Origin: Thalassospiraceae bacterium LMO-JJ14
GTDB lineage: Bacteria; Pseudomonadota; Alphaproteobacteria; Rhodospirillales; Casp-alpha2
Direction of reading: 5' to 3'
Length of the DNA: 64,000 nucleotides
Assembly: GCA_021555105.2 (NCBI GenBank)
Contig: CP134604.1
Coordinates: 868,001-932,000, forward strand
The notes below the pieces were generated by a model that worked only from the letters and a program-made list of their open reading frames with translations, was not told the origin of the DNA and did not search any database. Positions 1 to 8,092 of the stretch are shown here, piece after piece; the stretch's first letter is position 1; each line of letters opens with the position of its first letter. Both the position numbers and the translations under genes were made by a program.

Positions 1-54
1 CGCATGGACAAGTTCCTGACGTGCGACGATATCCTTCAGTTTTCGGTTTGGCAT
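1..54 (-). CDS. 5' end of a truncated gene, CBS-domain-like start
   Basis: Only the first 18 codons are in the window; the gene runs off its left edge. The peptide begins MPNRKLKDIVARQELVHA, which resembles the opening strand and helix of a CBS-pair protein, but 18 residues cannot prove it. The ATG at 54 has a purine-rich GGAG about ten bases upstream. It is transcribed away from the Lrp/AsnC gene that follows. Function is a guess; the presence of a gene start is more secure than its name. Confidence 0.4.
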   Translation of the reverse strand, partial: MPNRKLKDIVARQELVHA

Positions 55-145
55 GTATCTTCACTCCGCTCCCCCGCCCGCGATCCGGGCGGTTTTGTCG
101 TATGGTAATAGTATGACACGCAGGGGTTGCGATAAATGACCTGGA

Positions 146-607
146 TCAATCCGCCGGTTTCAAGGGCAGTACCGTCGTGTACTTGATCTGTTCGATCGCG
201 AACGTCGAGCTGACATCCTTGAGTTTCGCGGCCGCGATCAGCTTTTTGTAGAACGCGTCATAGGCATCGATATCCGGCACGACGACACGCAGCAGATAGT
301 CGACCTGCCCGCTCATACGGTAAAATTCCACCACTTCGGGGAACCCGTTGACCGCGCTGTGGAACTGATCCAGCCATTCCGGGCTGTGTTCGGGGGTGGT
401 GATGGCGACAAAGGCGGTCATGTTCACGCCGACCTTGCGCGGATCGAGAATCGCCACGCGGCGCTGAATGACGCCGTCATCCTCAAGCTGTTTTATACGA
501 TCCGCGCAGGTTCTTTCATCGATGCCGGCCTGTTCCGCGACGTCATGTGCGGAAAGGGCAGCGTTGGTCTGCAGAATCTCCAGGATTTTCGTATCGGTAT
601 TGTCCAT
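146..607 (-). CDS. Lrp/AsnC family transcriptional regulator
   Basis: A 153-residue DNA-binding regulator of the feast/famine family, the usual length for this group. Residues 1-50 form the winged helix-turn-helix (MDNTDTKILEILQ, then DERTCADRIKQLEDDGVI), and residues 65-145 form the RAM ligand-binding domain, with the G-x-V-D-Y-L turn (SGQVDYLLRV) typical of Lrp members that sense amino acids. Such proteins form dimers to octamers and commonly regulate a nearby or divergent gene. The divergent neighbour starting near 698 is a possible target, separated by about 90 bases. The effector cannot be read from sequence. Confidence 0.92.
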   Translation of the reverse strand: MDNTDTKILEILQTNAALSAHDVAEQAGIDERTCADRIKQLEDDGVIQRRVAILDPRKVGVNMTAFVAITTPEHSPEWLDQFHSAVNGFPEVVEFYRMSGQVDYLLRVVVPDIDAYDAFYKKLIAAAKLKDVSSTFAIEQIKYTTVLPLKPAD

Positions 608-697
608 TTTTCATGCATTCCTGTGTGACATGTGGCGCACAAGGCTGGAAAATCAAATCCAGTCTAGTGGTGTCGCCGCAAAGGTGAAACACATAAG

Positions 698-1279
698 ATG
701 ACGGCGCAGCGGAAAGGCGGCGGCGTAAATAGAACAAGGAACCCGAGAAGCGTGCTCGAAAACGTCAGCATAACACCTGAATTCACGATCGGCCCGCAGG
801 TGACGAGCGAGGATTTCGACGCCCTTCGCGCCGCAGGTTTCGCATCGGTGCTTAACCTGCGGCCCGACGATGAAATCGGCACTTATCTGCTTTCGCACGA
901 TGCCGAACGGCTTGCGCACGCGAACGGTCTCGCATACGCACATAGCCCGACGGAAGGCCACGAGATTTTCGAGCCCGACGTCATCGACCGGTTCGAGCGC
1001 GCGGTTATCGATCTGCCGGCGCCGATTTTCGCGCACTGCAAGAGCGGCATGCGCGCAGCGATATTGTGGGCGCTCGCCGCAGCGCGACATCGCGACGTCG
1101 AGGACGTAATCGCCACATTGCAGGCGGCCGGTCAGGAGCTTGATTTTCTCGAGGACGAACTGCGCGAATCCGCCCGGGAAGTGAGCCGCTCGCCCTTCCG
1201 CCTGAAAGATGACGCGTTGCTGAGCCTTGGCCGTTCAAACCTGTTCGGCGGGCGCCGGGCCGGCGATGACAATCAATAA
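698..1279 (+). CDS. DUF442 / beta-lactamase-hydrolase-like phosphatase
   Basis: 193 residues. The central part carries the cysteine phosphatase P-loop HCKSGMRA (residues 111-118), matching the H-C-x(5)-R signature of the DUF442 (TIGR01244, Blh/BigR-associated) family, a dual-specificity-phosphatase-like fold often linked to sulfur and sulfide metabolism. The family normally begins just before the strand ITPEFTIGPQV. A GTG at 752 with AAGGA twelve bases upstream would give exactly that start, so the first 18 residues from the ATG at 698 may be untranslated; AAGGTG before 698 also allows the longer form. No persulfide dioxygenase lies next to it, so the substrate is open. Confidence 0.8.
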   Translation: MTAQRKGGGVNRTRNPRSVLENVSITPEFTIGPQVTSEDFDALRAAGFASVLNLRPDDEIGTYLLSHDAERLAHANGLAYAHSPTEGHEIFEPDVIDRFERAVIDLPAPIFAHCKSGMRAAILWALAAARHRDVEDVIATLQAAGQELDFLEDELRESAREVSRSPFRLKDDALLSLGRSNLFGGRRAGDDNQ

Positions 1280-1316
1280 CACCGGCTGATATAATCCTGC
1301 GGCCCGGAACTGCGGT

Positions 1317-2915
1317 TCAGCGGCCTTTTTCGAGCGCGCGGCGTAACCGGCGCAGAATAACGCCCCGCGATTTTTCGTCCGCGGCGGCATCGAGCGCCTC
1401 TCTGAGATCGAGCGAGAACTGCGCCAGGTCGTTGTGCCAGTCGGCACCGGCGAGGGCTGGCGACTGAATGCGCCGCAATTTCCGCTTGCTGGTTTTCGAC
1501 GTCAGCCCGCGCACCAGATCGAACTCTTCGTCGAACGCAGGAATATACACCGTCTTCGGGTCGATCCCCGCCTCACCGAGGCTTTTCTTGAGGCCGGCGA
1601 GCGCATGGTCCTCGCCGTGCGTCAGGATGATCTTGTGCTTGACCGGCAGGCGTTCGCGTACCCATTGCATCAGTCCGTCGCGGTCGGCGTGCCCGGAATA
1701 GAAGTCGACCTGGCGTATATGCGCGCGGACTTTTACGTCTTCGCCCTGAATGCGGACGGCTTTTGCACCTTGTTCCAAAAGATGGCCGAGGGTTCCCGGC
1801 GCCTGATAGCCGACCATCATGACGGTGTTTTCCGTGGACGGCAGATACTTTTTCAGGTGATGGCGGATACGCCCGGCGTCGCACATGCCGCTCGCCGCCA
1901 TGATGATGACGCCACCGCTGTATCGATGGATGGATTTGCTCTGCTCGACGGTTTCGGTGAAATGAACGGCGGGATCGTTGAGGAATTCGGCACCCGCACC
2001 GGCGTCCAGCAGGTCGCCGCTGTGCGCACGGAAGACACGGGTCGCACGGATCGCCAACGGGCTGTCGAGAAACAGCGGCACCTTGGGGATATCGCCCGAC
2101 TTCATCAGCATCGAAATATCGGCCAGCAGTTCCTGCGTTCGCTCAACGGCAAACGCGGGGATCAGCAGAACCCCCTTGCGCGACAACGCGCTACGGATTT
2201 CATCTCCCAGCATCTGACGCCGCTCATCGGCGTCGGCGTCGGTGCGGACACGGTCGCCGTAAGTCCCTTCGCAGACCACGAAATCCCACCCTTCCGGCGC
2301 TTCCGGATCGGGGTGAAACAACTTGCCGTCGGGGCCGATGTCGCCTGAGAAAAGGATGCGCAGCGTCTGCGGCGTTTTCTCCACGTTCAGGATTTCGATC
2401 TCGATCGAGGCGGCGCCAAGGATATGCCCGGCATTCCAGAACCGCGCCCGCACGCCGGGGCCGGGTTCGATCCACTGTTCGTATGCGGTGGCACGAAAGC
2501 TCTCGAGGCTGTTTTCCCCGTCGGCGCGGGTATAGATCGGCTGGACCGCCTTTTTGCCGCGCTGGTGCTTGCGCCGGTTCAGATGTTCGACCTCGCGTTC
2601 GTGAATGTAGCCGCTGTCCGGCAGCATGTAGGACAGCAGGTCGATCGAGCCTTCGGTGGCATAGACGGGGCCTTCAAAGCCGTCCTTGATGAGCTTCGGG
2701 ATAAGCCCCGAATGATCGATGTGCGCATGCGTCAGCAGAACGAAATCGATGTTCCGGGGATCGAACGGAAAAGCGCCGTAGTTGAGTTCCTTGAGGGTCT
2801 TCGAGCCCTGGAACATGCCGCAGTCGACAAGGAACTCCCCGCCGGGATGACGAATCCAGTAACACGATCCGGTGACCGTCTCGGCCGCGCCGCAAAATTT
2901 TACGAATATGGAAAT
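1317..2915 (-). CDS. MBL-fold RNA exonuclease/endonuclease (CPSF/RMMBL type)
   Basis: A metallo-beta-lactamase-fold nuclease of the beta-CASP group, related to bacterial Ysh1/CPSF-like proteins. The zinc motif THAHIDH is present (residues 62-68 counted from base 2915), followed by the beta-CASP region and the C-terminal RMMBL segment with GHADRDGL and LTHGEDHAL. The conserved first strand and loop (FCGAAETVTGSCYW...LVDCG) lie upstream of the first ATG at 2816, so translation must begin earlier. The frame is open back to a TAG at 2949-2951 but contains no ATG, GTG or TTG before the conserved part. ATT at 2915 is the best-placed codon and is the start used here; an out-of-frame ATG sits at 2923. 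Either a rare AUU/AUA start or a one-base frameshift explains this. Likely role: RNA processing or decay in the cytoplasm. Confidence 0.8.
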   Translation of the reverse strand: MSIFVKFCGAAETVTGSCYWIRHPGGEFLVDCGMFQGSKTLKELNYGAFPFDPRNIDFVLLTHAHIDHSGLIPKLIKDGFEGPVYATEGSIDLLSYMLPDSGYIHEREVEHLNRRKHQRGKKAVQPIYTRADGENSLESFRATAYEQWIEPGPGVRARFWNAGHILGAASIEIEILNVEKTPQTLRILFSGDIGPDGKLFHPDPEAPEGWDFVVCEGTYGDRVRTDADADERRQMLGDEIRSALSRKGVLLIPAFAVERTQELLADISMLMKSGDIPKVPLFLDSPLAIRATRVFRAHSGDLLDAGAGAEFLNDPAVHFTETVEQSKSIHRYSGGVIIMAASGMCDAGRIRHHLKKYLPSTENTVMMVGYQAPGTLGHLLEQGAKAVRIQGEDVKVRAHIRQVDFYSGHADRDGLMQWVRERLPVKHKIILTHGEDHALAGLKKSLGEAGIDPKTVYIPAFDEEFDLVRGLTSKTSKRKLRRIQSPALAGADWHNDLAQFSLDLREALDAAADEKSRGVILRRLRRALEKGR

Positions 2916-3006
2916 GGCTTCATCCCACCTGCCTGAATGCCGCTCGCGCTATAACACGAGCGGCGATCATTATGTGACGACACGTCGCCAACTTACATGA
3001 TCTGGA

Positions 3007-3420
3007 TCAGTTGGGTGCGGTTGTGTAGTCGCCTTCGCTGACCGGTTCCAGCCAGTCCGTGGCGTTGCCCTGATCGTCGGATTCGGAAAGCGCCAGATGG
3101 CACATCATCTGGTCCGGTGCGGCGCCGTGCCAGTGACGCGTGTTCGGCGGGATGACCACGGTGTCGCCAGGGCGGATTTCCTCAACCGGGCCGCCGTCCA
3201 TCTGATAGCGCCCGACGCCGGAAAGCACATACAGGATCTGTCCGACGGCATGCGCATGCCAGTTGGTGCGCCCGCCCGGCGTAAACGTGACGCGCGTCAC
3301 GCGCAGGCGCGACGGGTCTTCGGGGACGAACACCTGGTCCTGCAGGACCTGACCGACGAACAGATCGTCCGGGGCGATCTTGGTTTTGCTTTCGTTGGCT
3401 CTGACAATTCTCGGTTTCAT
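3007..3420 (-). CDS. Cupin-domain protein
   Basis: 137 residues with a single conserved cupin barrel. Motif 1 reads WHAHAVGQILYVLSG and motif 2 PNTRHWHGA, supplying the histidines that bind a metal ion. The C-terminal stretch around APDQMMCHLAL is like the small cupins near carboxymuconolactone-decarboxylase or (R)-mandelonitrile-lyase-like proteins. The start has AAGAGGAA about eight bases upstream of the ATG at 3420. It stands alone between unrelated genes, so no substrate is suggested. Confidence 0.85.
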   Translation of the reverse strand: MKPRIVRANESKTKIAPDDLFVGQVLQDQVFVPEDPSRLRVTRVTFTPGGRTNWHAHAVGQILYVLSGVGRYQMDGGPVEEIRPGDTVVIPPNTRHWHGAAPDQMMCHLALSESDDQGNATDWLEPVSEGDYTTAPN

Positions 3421-3528
3421 GGGGAAGTTCCTCTTGTTGGATTCTTTTGGCTGTGTTTCTCGGGGGGCCTTTTTGTAATCTGGGGAAGTCCGGCTGAATA
3501 TGCAATGTCCGGGTGAGCGCGCGCGGCG

Positions 3529-4686
3529 CTATTTCGAGATCATGCGCTCCGGCGGCAGCGATATGCGAACCTCGGTTCCCTTGCCCGGTTCGCTGGCAAT
3601 CGTCAGTGTGCCGCCGTGCAGTTCCGCCAGGTATTTGGACAGCGACAATCCCAGACCGGTTCCCTGATGGCTGCGGTGCGCACTGTCGCGCACCTGTCCG
3701 AACGGTTCCAGAATCTTCGGAATATCCGCGCCGGAAATGCCAATGCCGGTATCGCGTACCGAGATCGATATGGCGCCGTCGGCCGCGGTTTCCGACGTCA
3801 TCACAACGCTGCCGCCGGAGACATTGAACTTGATGGCATTCGACAACAGGTTCATTGCAATCTGCTTGATGATCCGCTCGTCGGCATGGATTTTCGGCGG
3901 CGCCGGTGCAGGTTCATAACGCATACGGATGTCGTTCTTGGCGGCGATTCCGTGCAGCAGGTGGCATGCATCGGCAAGTGCATCGCCCAGTTCGAAGCTG
4001 GTTTCATGGAGCTTGAATTCACCGGCTTCGATTTTAGATATGTCGAGAATATTGTTGATGATGCCCAGCAGGTGCTGACCTGAATCGTGGATGCTGCGGG
4101 CATATTCGGTCTGTTTTTGGGCCGTCATCACGGGCGTGGGGGGCGACAGCAGAATTTCCGAAAAGCCCAGGATGCTGTTCAGCGGGGTGCGCAGCTCATG
4201 GCTGACGTGGGCCAGGAATTCGGATTTGGCATGGTTCGCCTTTTCCGATTCGATGCGTGCCGCGACCAGCTGGTCCTCGGCTTTCTTGCGATCCGTGATA
4301 TCGACATGCCAGACAATGCCGGCCTTGGCGCCCTGAAACGTTACCGGTTGCGTGTTCATCAGGACCCACCAGTTCGAACCGTCGAAGCGCCGCCTTTCGG
4401 CTTCGAAATTCACCAGGGTGTTTCTCTGGAAAATACCGAAGGCGCGGTGCAACTCGTCCGGGTCGGCCCATGTCTCGTCGATGTCGCGCGACAGCATGTC
4501 TGCGTGCGACGCCGCGCCGAACATCCGGACCAGAGCCGAGTTCACGAATTTGCGCTTCCCGCTGTGCAGATCGAGTATCGCGGCACCGATCGGGCTGCCT
4601 TCAAGCATCTCGCTCAGCGTATCGTTTTCGGGTGCGGACATGTCGGGTGTCGGTTTCTCGTTTATTCTGTTCACCACAACATCCAT
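3529..4686 (-). CDS. PAS-domain sensor histidine kinase
   Basis: 385 residues with no evident membrane segment, so probably cytoplasmic. A PAS domain covers about residues 25-135, followed by HisKA with the phospho-acceptor His163 in HVSHELRTP, then HATPase_c with the N box NLLSNAIKFN, DTGIGI and GTGLGLSLSKYL. The ATG at 4686 (MDVVVNRINE) was chosen because upstream codons run through the end of the preceding nucleotidyltransferase gene; that gene stops at 4721, 34 bases away. No receiver domain or partner regulator is adjacent. Similar kinases occur beside DUF4212/symporter loci, which suggests it senses the transported nutrient or the cell's redox state (inference). Confidence 0.9.
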   Translation of the reverse strand: MDVVVNRINEKPTPDMSAPENDTLSEMLEGSPIGAAILDLHSGKRKFVNSALVRMFGAASHADMLSRDIDETWADPDELHRAFGIFQRNTLVNFEAERRRFDGSNWWVLMNTQPVTFQGAKAGIVWHVDITDRKKAEDQLVAARIESEKANHAKSEFLAHVSHELRTPLNSILGFSEILLSPPTPVMTAQKQTEYARSIHDSGQHLLGIINNILDISKIEAGEFKLHETSFELGDALADACHLLHGIAAKNDIRMRYEPAPAPPKIHADERIIKQIAMNLLSNAIKFNVSGGSVVMTSETAADGAISISVRDTGIGISGADIPKILEPFGQVRDSAHRSHQGTGLGLSLSKYLAELHGGTLTIASEPGKGTEVRISLPPERMISK

Positions 4687-4720
4687 CCCCGCGTCCCGTT
4701 TGGCAACACGTCCGATTGAT

Positions 4721-6862
4721 CTAGAATCGTGCCGGCGTGCCGAGCAGATCGGTGATCCCGGGCGACTGCTCCAGAGCCCAGACAAGTTCCTGCTTCTCGT
4801 GGTTGTCCAGTTGTGCCACTTCGACCTTGTTCGACAGCTTGAGTCCGGCTTCGATATCGCGGAGCTGCTGGCGCAGGATCGCATCGAGCAGGATGCGATG
4901 CGCGTCGATCAGGTTGTCGATATGGTGAGCGCCGCGGATATCCATGTCGCGGGCGGCGGCGAGGCGTTCCGGGGTCGCGCGCGCGTCGATGCCGAGCCTG
5001 AGCGACAATACGCGGGCCGCCGAGAAAATCGGCATGATGCCGCCTTTCTTGAGATCGAGACGGCCGTTTTCGGTCTTGATGCGGCCGAACCAGCCGAGCG
5101 GACTTTCGAAGTCGGCGGCCTTGATGGCCATGCTCTGTAAAAACAGCTTGTTGCCGCCGGCGGCGTCAATGGCGTCGGCCCGCAAGGCATCGCCGAGCGC
5201 ATCGTCGCCGTACACCGGGCGAGCGTCGAAAAAGATATCGCTGTTGAGGATGTCCTCGGCCTTGCCCTTGCCGATCCACGTCGCCACGGTTTCGCGCCAG
5301 TGTTCGACATCCTTCCGCCACGCCTCGTTCTTGGCCATGATGCCGCCCTTGCAGTAGACGACGCCGACGCTGTCCAGGGTGTCGGCGGTGATTTCGCCCA
5401 GCCGTTCGAACCATTTGTCGGTCTCGGAACCGGGATCGCCTTTTTCATATATGACGGCGTTGTCCTGATCCATCGCCAGAAGGCTCTCGCCGCGCCCGCC
5501 CGATCCCAGTACCAGCATCGCATACGGCACCGGTGCCAGGCCCCGGCCTTCGTCGATCATCTGCGCTTCGGCCAGTTCCGTGGCGCGCCGGGTCAGTGTG
5601 CGCAATTCCTGCGAGATGATGGCGGCGGTATTGCGCGGGTCGACGCCTTCGGCGGACAACGACGCCGCGACCATGGTCAGGCTTTCCCAGATGCTGCCGA
5701 GATCGGCGGCGGTGCCGGCCGCTTCGATGCAATCGCCGAGCGACATGGCATCACCGGCACGCTGTTTCAACAGATCGCGCGCACTCAGCGCGCCGCTCAG
5801 CCTGCCGGCGGCATCGGTGACGCCGAGATGGCGGAAGTTGCGTCCCGACATCCGGGTGATCGCCCGGTACACGAATTCGTCGTCGCGGATCGACACAAGC
5901 GGGCGGATGGCGAAGCTGTCGGCCTTTTGTTCCAGCGCCCCGGCGCCCTTTTCGGCGATCGCCCTGAGCACGTCGCGCTCGGTCAGGATGCCCCACCGGT
6001 CGGCATCGGCTTCGGCGCCGCCGGCGGTCTCGTCGGGGGTGATGAAGACCGAGCTGATCCGCTTGTCGATCATCGTCGCCAGGGCTTCTTTCAGGGACGT
6101 CGCGCCATCGATGCCGATCGGCGGCGCATGCATCACGTCGGAAACCCGGTGGCGATACGGATAACTGTCGATTCGGGCCAGCAGCAGGGCGTCATTGCCG
6201 CCGCCGCCGGCGACTTCGTGCCAGCCGGCCTGCGCCTCGGCGCTCATATGGCTGGCGAGATTGCGGCACGCACGCTCGGCCTGTGCCAGGGTCACGATAT
6301 CGCGGCTTTTCAGCTTGTCGATCAGGGCATTGAAAATTTGCGCCGTGACCTGGGCGTCGCCCATGGCGCGATGGCGTTCGGTGATTTCGATGCCCAGCCA
6401 TTCGGCGGTGATATCGAGGGACTGCCCGGGCAGGTCCGGCGCCACCAGTTGCACCAGATGGCGCACGTCGAGATTTCGGGGCGGCGTCCATTTCAGACCC
6501 GCGCGGCGGTGCTCGGCTTCAAGAATGGCAAGATCGAAGCCCAGTGAATAGCCGATCAGAACGTCATTGCCGGTCCATTTCGCGAACCGCTCCATAACGT
6601 CGGCGAACGGTGGCGCGTCCGTCAGATCGGCATCGGTGATGCCGTGAATTTCCGTGGACTTCGCCGGCACCGGCAAGCCCGGCTGTACCAGCTCGGCGAA
6701 ACCGTCGTCGAGGACCTCGCCGTTCAGAACGCGGACGGCGGCGATCTCGATGACCCGGTCGTTGGCGGTATCGAGCCCGGTGGTTTCCGTGTCGGCGACA
6801 ATGGCCGGCACCGAGCGCAGCGGCAGACCGGAAAGCGTGCCCTTAGGGGGATCAAAACTCAT
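4721..6862 (-). CDS. DEDDh exonuclease - CBS pair - DUF294 nucleotidyltransferase fusion
   Basis: 713 residues with three modules. Residues 15-190 are a DnaQ-type DEDDh 3'-5' exonuclease with the acidic pair in VADTETTG, a second motif YSLGFDLAIL and a third HRAMGDAQ, so catalysis looks intact. Residues about 235-375 hold two CBS motifs (SDVMHAPPIG..., ADSFAIRPLVSI...), expected to bind adenine nucleotides. The C-terminal half is DUF294: a GlnD-like nucleotidyltransferase with GSGGRGE and AMDQDNAV, then a helical DUF294_C domain. GlnD-type domains transfer nucleotides to proteins, so it may modify a partner in response to nucleotide levels (inference). It lies between the histidine kinase and an unknown protein, opposite the symporter operon. 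Confidence 0.88.
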   Translation of the reverse strand: MSFDPPKGTLSGLPLRSVPAIVADTETTGLDTANDRVIEIAAVRVLNGEVLDDGFAELVQPGLPVPAKSTEIHGITDADLTDAPPFADVMERFAKWTGNDVLIGYSLGFDLAILEAEHRRAGLKWTPPRNLDVRHLVQLVAPDLPGQSLDITAEWLGIEITERHRAMGDAQVTAQIFNALIDKLKSRDIVTLAQAERACRNLASHMSAEAQAGWHEVAGGGGNDALLLARIDSYPYRHRVSDVMHAPPIGIDGATSLKEALATMIDKRISSVFITPDETAGGAEADADRWGILTERDVLRAIAEKGAGALEQKADSFAIRPLVSIRDDEFVYRAITRMSGRNFRHLGVTDAAGRLSGALSARDLLKQRAGDAMSLGDCIEAAGTAADLGSIWESLTMVAASLSAEGVDPRNTAAIISQELRTLTRRATELAEAQMIDEGRGLAPVPYAMLVLGSGGRGESLLAMDQDNAVIYEKGDPGSETDKWFERLGEITADTLDSVGVVYCKGGIMAKNEAWRKDVEHWRETVATWIGKGKAEDILNSDIFFDARPVYGDDALGDALRADAIDAAGGNKLFLQSMAIKAADFESPLGWFGRIKTENGRLDLKKGGIMPIFSAARVLSLRLGIDARATPERLAAARDMDIRGAHHIDNLIDAHRILLDAILRQQLRDIEAGLKLSNKVEVAQLDNHEKQELVWALEQSPGITDLLGTPARF

Positions 6863-6879
6863 TCGTGTCCTCCCGTCTA

Positions 6880-6946
6880 CTTGCGGCCGTTTATTTGCGG
6901 CCGTTCATTCCCTGCCGCCTATTATATATAGACTATATATATAGAC
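6880..6946. repeat. Two short direct repeats, one of them very AT-rich
   Basis: Between the nucleotidyltransferase start and the unknown gene's stop lie two imperfect copies of TTGCGGCCGTTTA (6881-6893 and 6895-6907). They are followed by TATATATAGAC at 6923-6933 and its longer copy TATATATATAGAC at 6934-6946. Such an AT block is unusual in a genome this GC-rich. It may be a melting or binding site just upstream of the nucleotidyltransferase gene, or simple slippage. Confidence 0.6.
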
Positions 6947-6950
6947 GCCT

Positions 6951-7640
6951 TCAGCCCGATGCGCCGTCCGCGAGCATGGCGCCCGTGCCCGTGTCCGCCA
7001 GCCGCTTGGCGAGATTTTCCGCATCGAGCCGCTTTTCAAACTGACGGCGGATGTTGTTCCAGGCGAATTTGACGGAATTTTCCACATATTCGACATCGTA
7101 CTTCTTGAGCTGGTCGGCGATCGGCGCCCACTTGACGACCGCGGCCGGACTTTGCGTGAAATTATCGCGAGTCCCGGCGGTGCCGGCCCAATCGACCGCC
7201 GCAAGCCGGGCCTTGAAGCTGCCGACCGCCTCGTCGGGTGAAAATTCAGCCACGGATGTGTCGGTATTCTGTGCAAGGCCGTTCTTGAAGATGCGCAGTG
7301 CGATGTCGCGGCGTTGCGAATCGTCGATGCCGGTCTGCGTAAAGGCGGTGGCTACGACCCAAATGCTGAAATCCGAAAGACATGCAACGAAAACGTGCAT
7401 CTTGGCGATGTTCACGGAGCGGATAATATTATCGTCGCGGAACATTTCCGGATATTTCGTGCCCATACGCGTTTTAACATAGCCGAAGAGCGTTTTCTGG
7501 GCGATGAACGCGCTGCGCGTTATGGCAAATTCCTCAATGGTATCAATACTATCCAAGGCACCGGCGTGACGGCGGAGATTGAAACCGGAGGCAAATAAAC
7601 GCCAGTATTCGCCGATCTTGGAAAATTCAAAATGCAGCAT
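6951..7640 (-). CDS. Conserved protein of unknown function
   Basis: 229 residues, mostly helical, with no signal peptide and no clear membrane segment. I recognise no catalytic motif. Notable stretches are IEEFAITRSAFIAQKTLFGYVKTRMG near the N-terminus and EYVENSVKFAWNNIRRQFEKRLDAENL near the C-terminus. It is upstream of the exonuclease-nucleotidyltransferase gene on the same strand, and divergent from the DUF4212/symporter pair with about 176 bases between. Its position suggests a part in regulating that transporter, or a target of the nucleotidyltransferase; this is inference from context only. Confidence 0.75.
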   Translation of the reverse strand: MLHFEFSKIGEYWRLFASGFNLRRHAGALDSIDTIEEFAITRSAFIAQKTLFGYVKTRMGTKYPEMFRDDNIIRSVNIAKMHVFVACLSDFSIWVVATAFTQTGIDDSQRRDIALRIFKNGLAQNTDTSVAEFSPDEAVGSFKARLAAVDWAGTAGTRDNFTQSPAAVVKWAPIADQLKKYDVEYVENSVKFAWNNIRRQFEKRLDAENLAKRLADTGTGAMLADGASG

Positions 7641-7816
7641 GCGGCAACTTTCGATTCGCGGAAGTCATCTGGCGGTTTTCCAATATGTCAAGGGTCAATC
7701 CCGGCGAATTCGCCGAACCTGTTGCGCTCAACGAAGAATAATGCAGTATAAAGTGAGTCGCATTCGTGTAAATGCGCGTTATTTGGGGATGAAACGTCTG
7801 AGGGGATTCAATCATT

Positions 7817-8080
7817 ATGGCTGATAACATAAATGAAGTCCGTCAGCAGCATTGGGTGAAAACCAGAAACCTCACGTTCGGGGTTTTGATTATTTGGTTT
7901 ATCTTCGCCTTTGTGCTGCCGTGGAACGCGGCGTCGTTGAACAGTATGACATTCATCGGCTTTCCGCTTGGTTACTACTTCTGTGTTCAGGGCTCCCTGA
8001 TCGTTTTTGTTGCGCTCATCTTTATCCAAAACAAGATGCAGGACAAAATCGATGACGAAGCCGGCCTTAGCGGCGAATAG
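7817..8080 (+). CDS. DUF4212 small subunit of sodium:solute symporter
   Basis: 87 residues with two membrane helices (about 20-42 and 52-74). It matches the small partner protein (DUF4212, TIGR03647) that almost always precedes the VC_2705-type symporter, in the way YjcH precedes ActP. It probably assembles with or stabilises the large subunit in the inner membrane. The ATG at 7817 has GAGGGG upstream, and the symporter start follows twelve bases after the stop, so the two are co-transcribed. Confidence 0.92.
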   Translation: MADNINEVRQQHWVKTRNLTFGVLIIWFIFAFVLPWNAASLNSMTFIGFPLGYYFCVQGSLIVFVALIFIQNKMQDKIDDEAGLSGE

Positions 8081-8092
8081 GGGGACATCATC

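Noticed and set aside
5300-6547. 415-codon frame antisense to the exonuclease-nucleotidyltransferase gene
   Set aside because: No recognisable sequence; the other strand has intact catalytic motifs.
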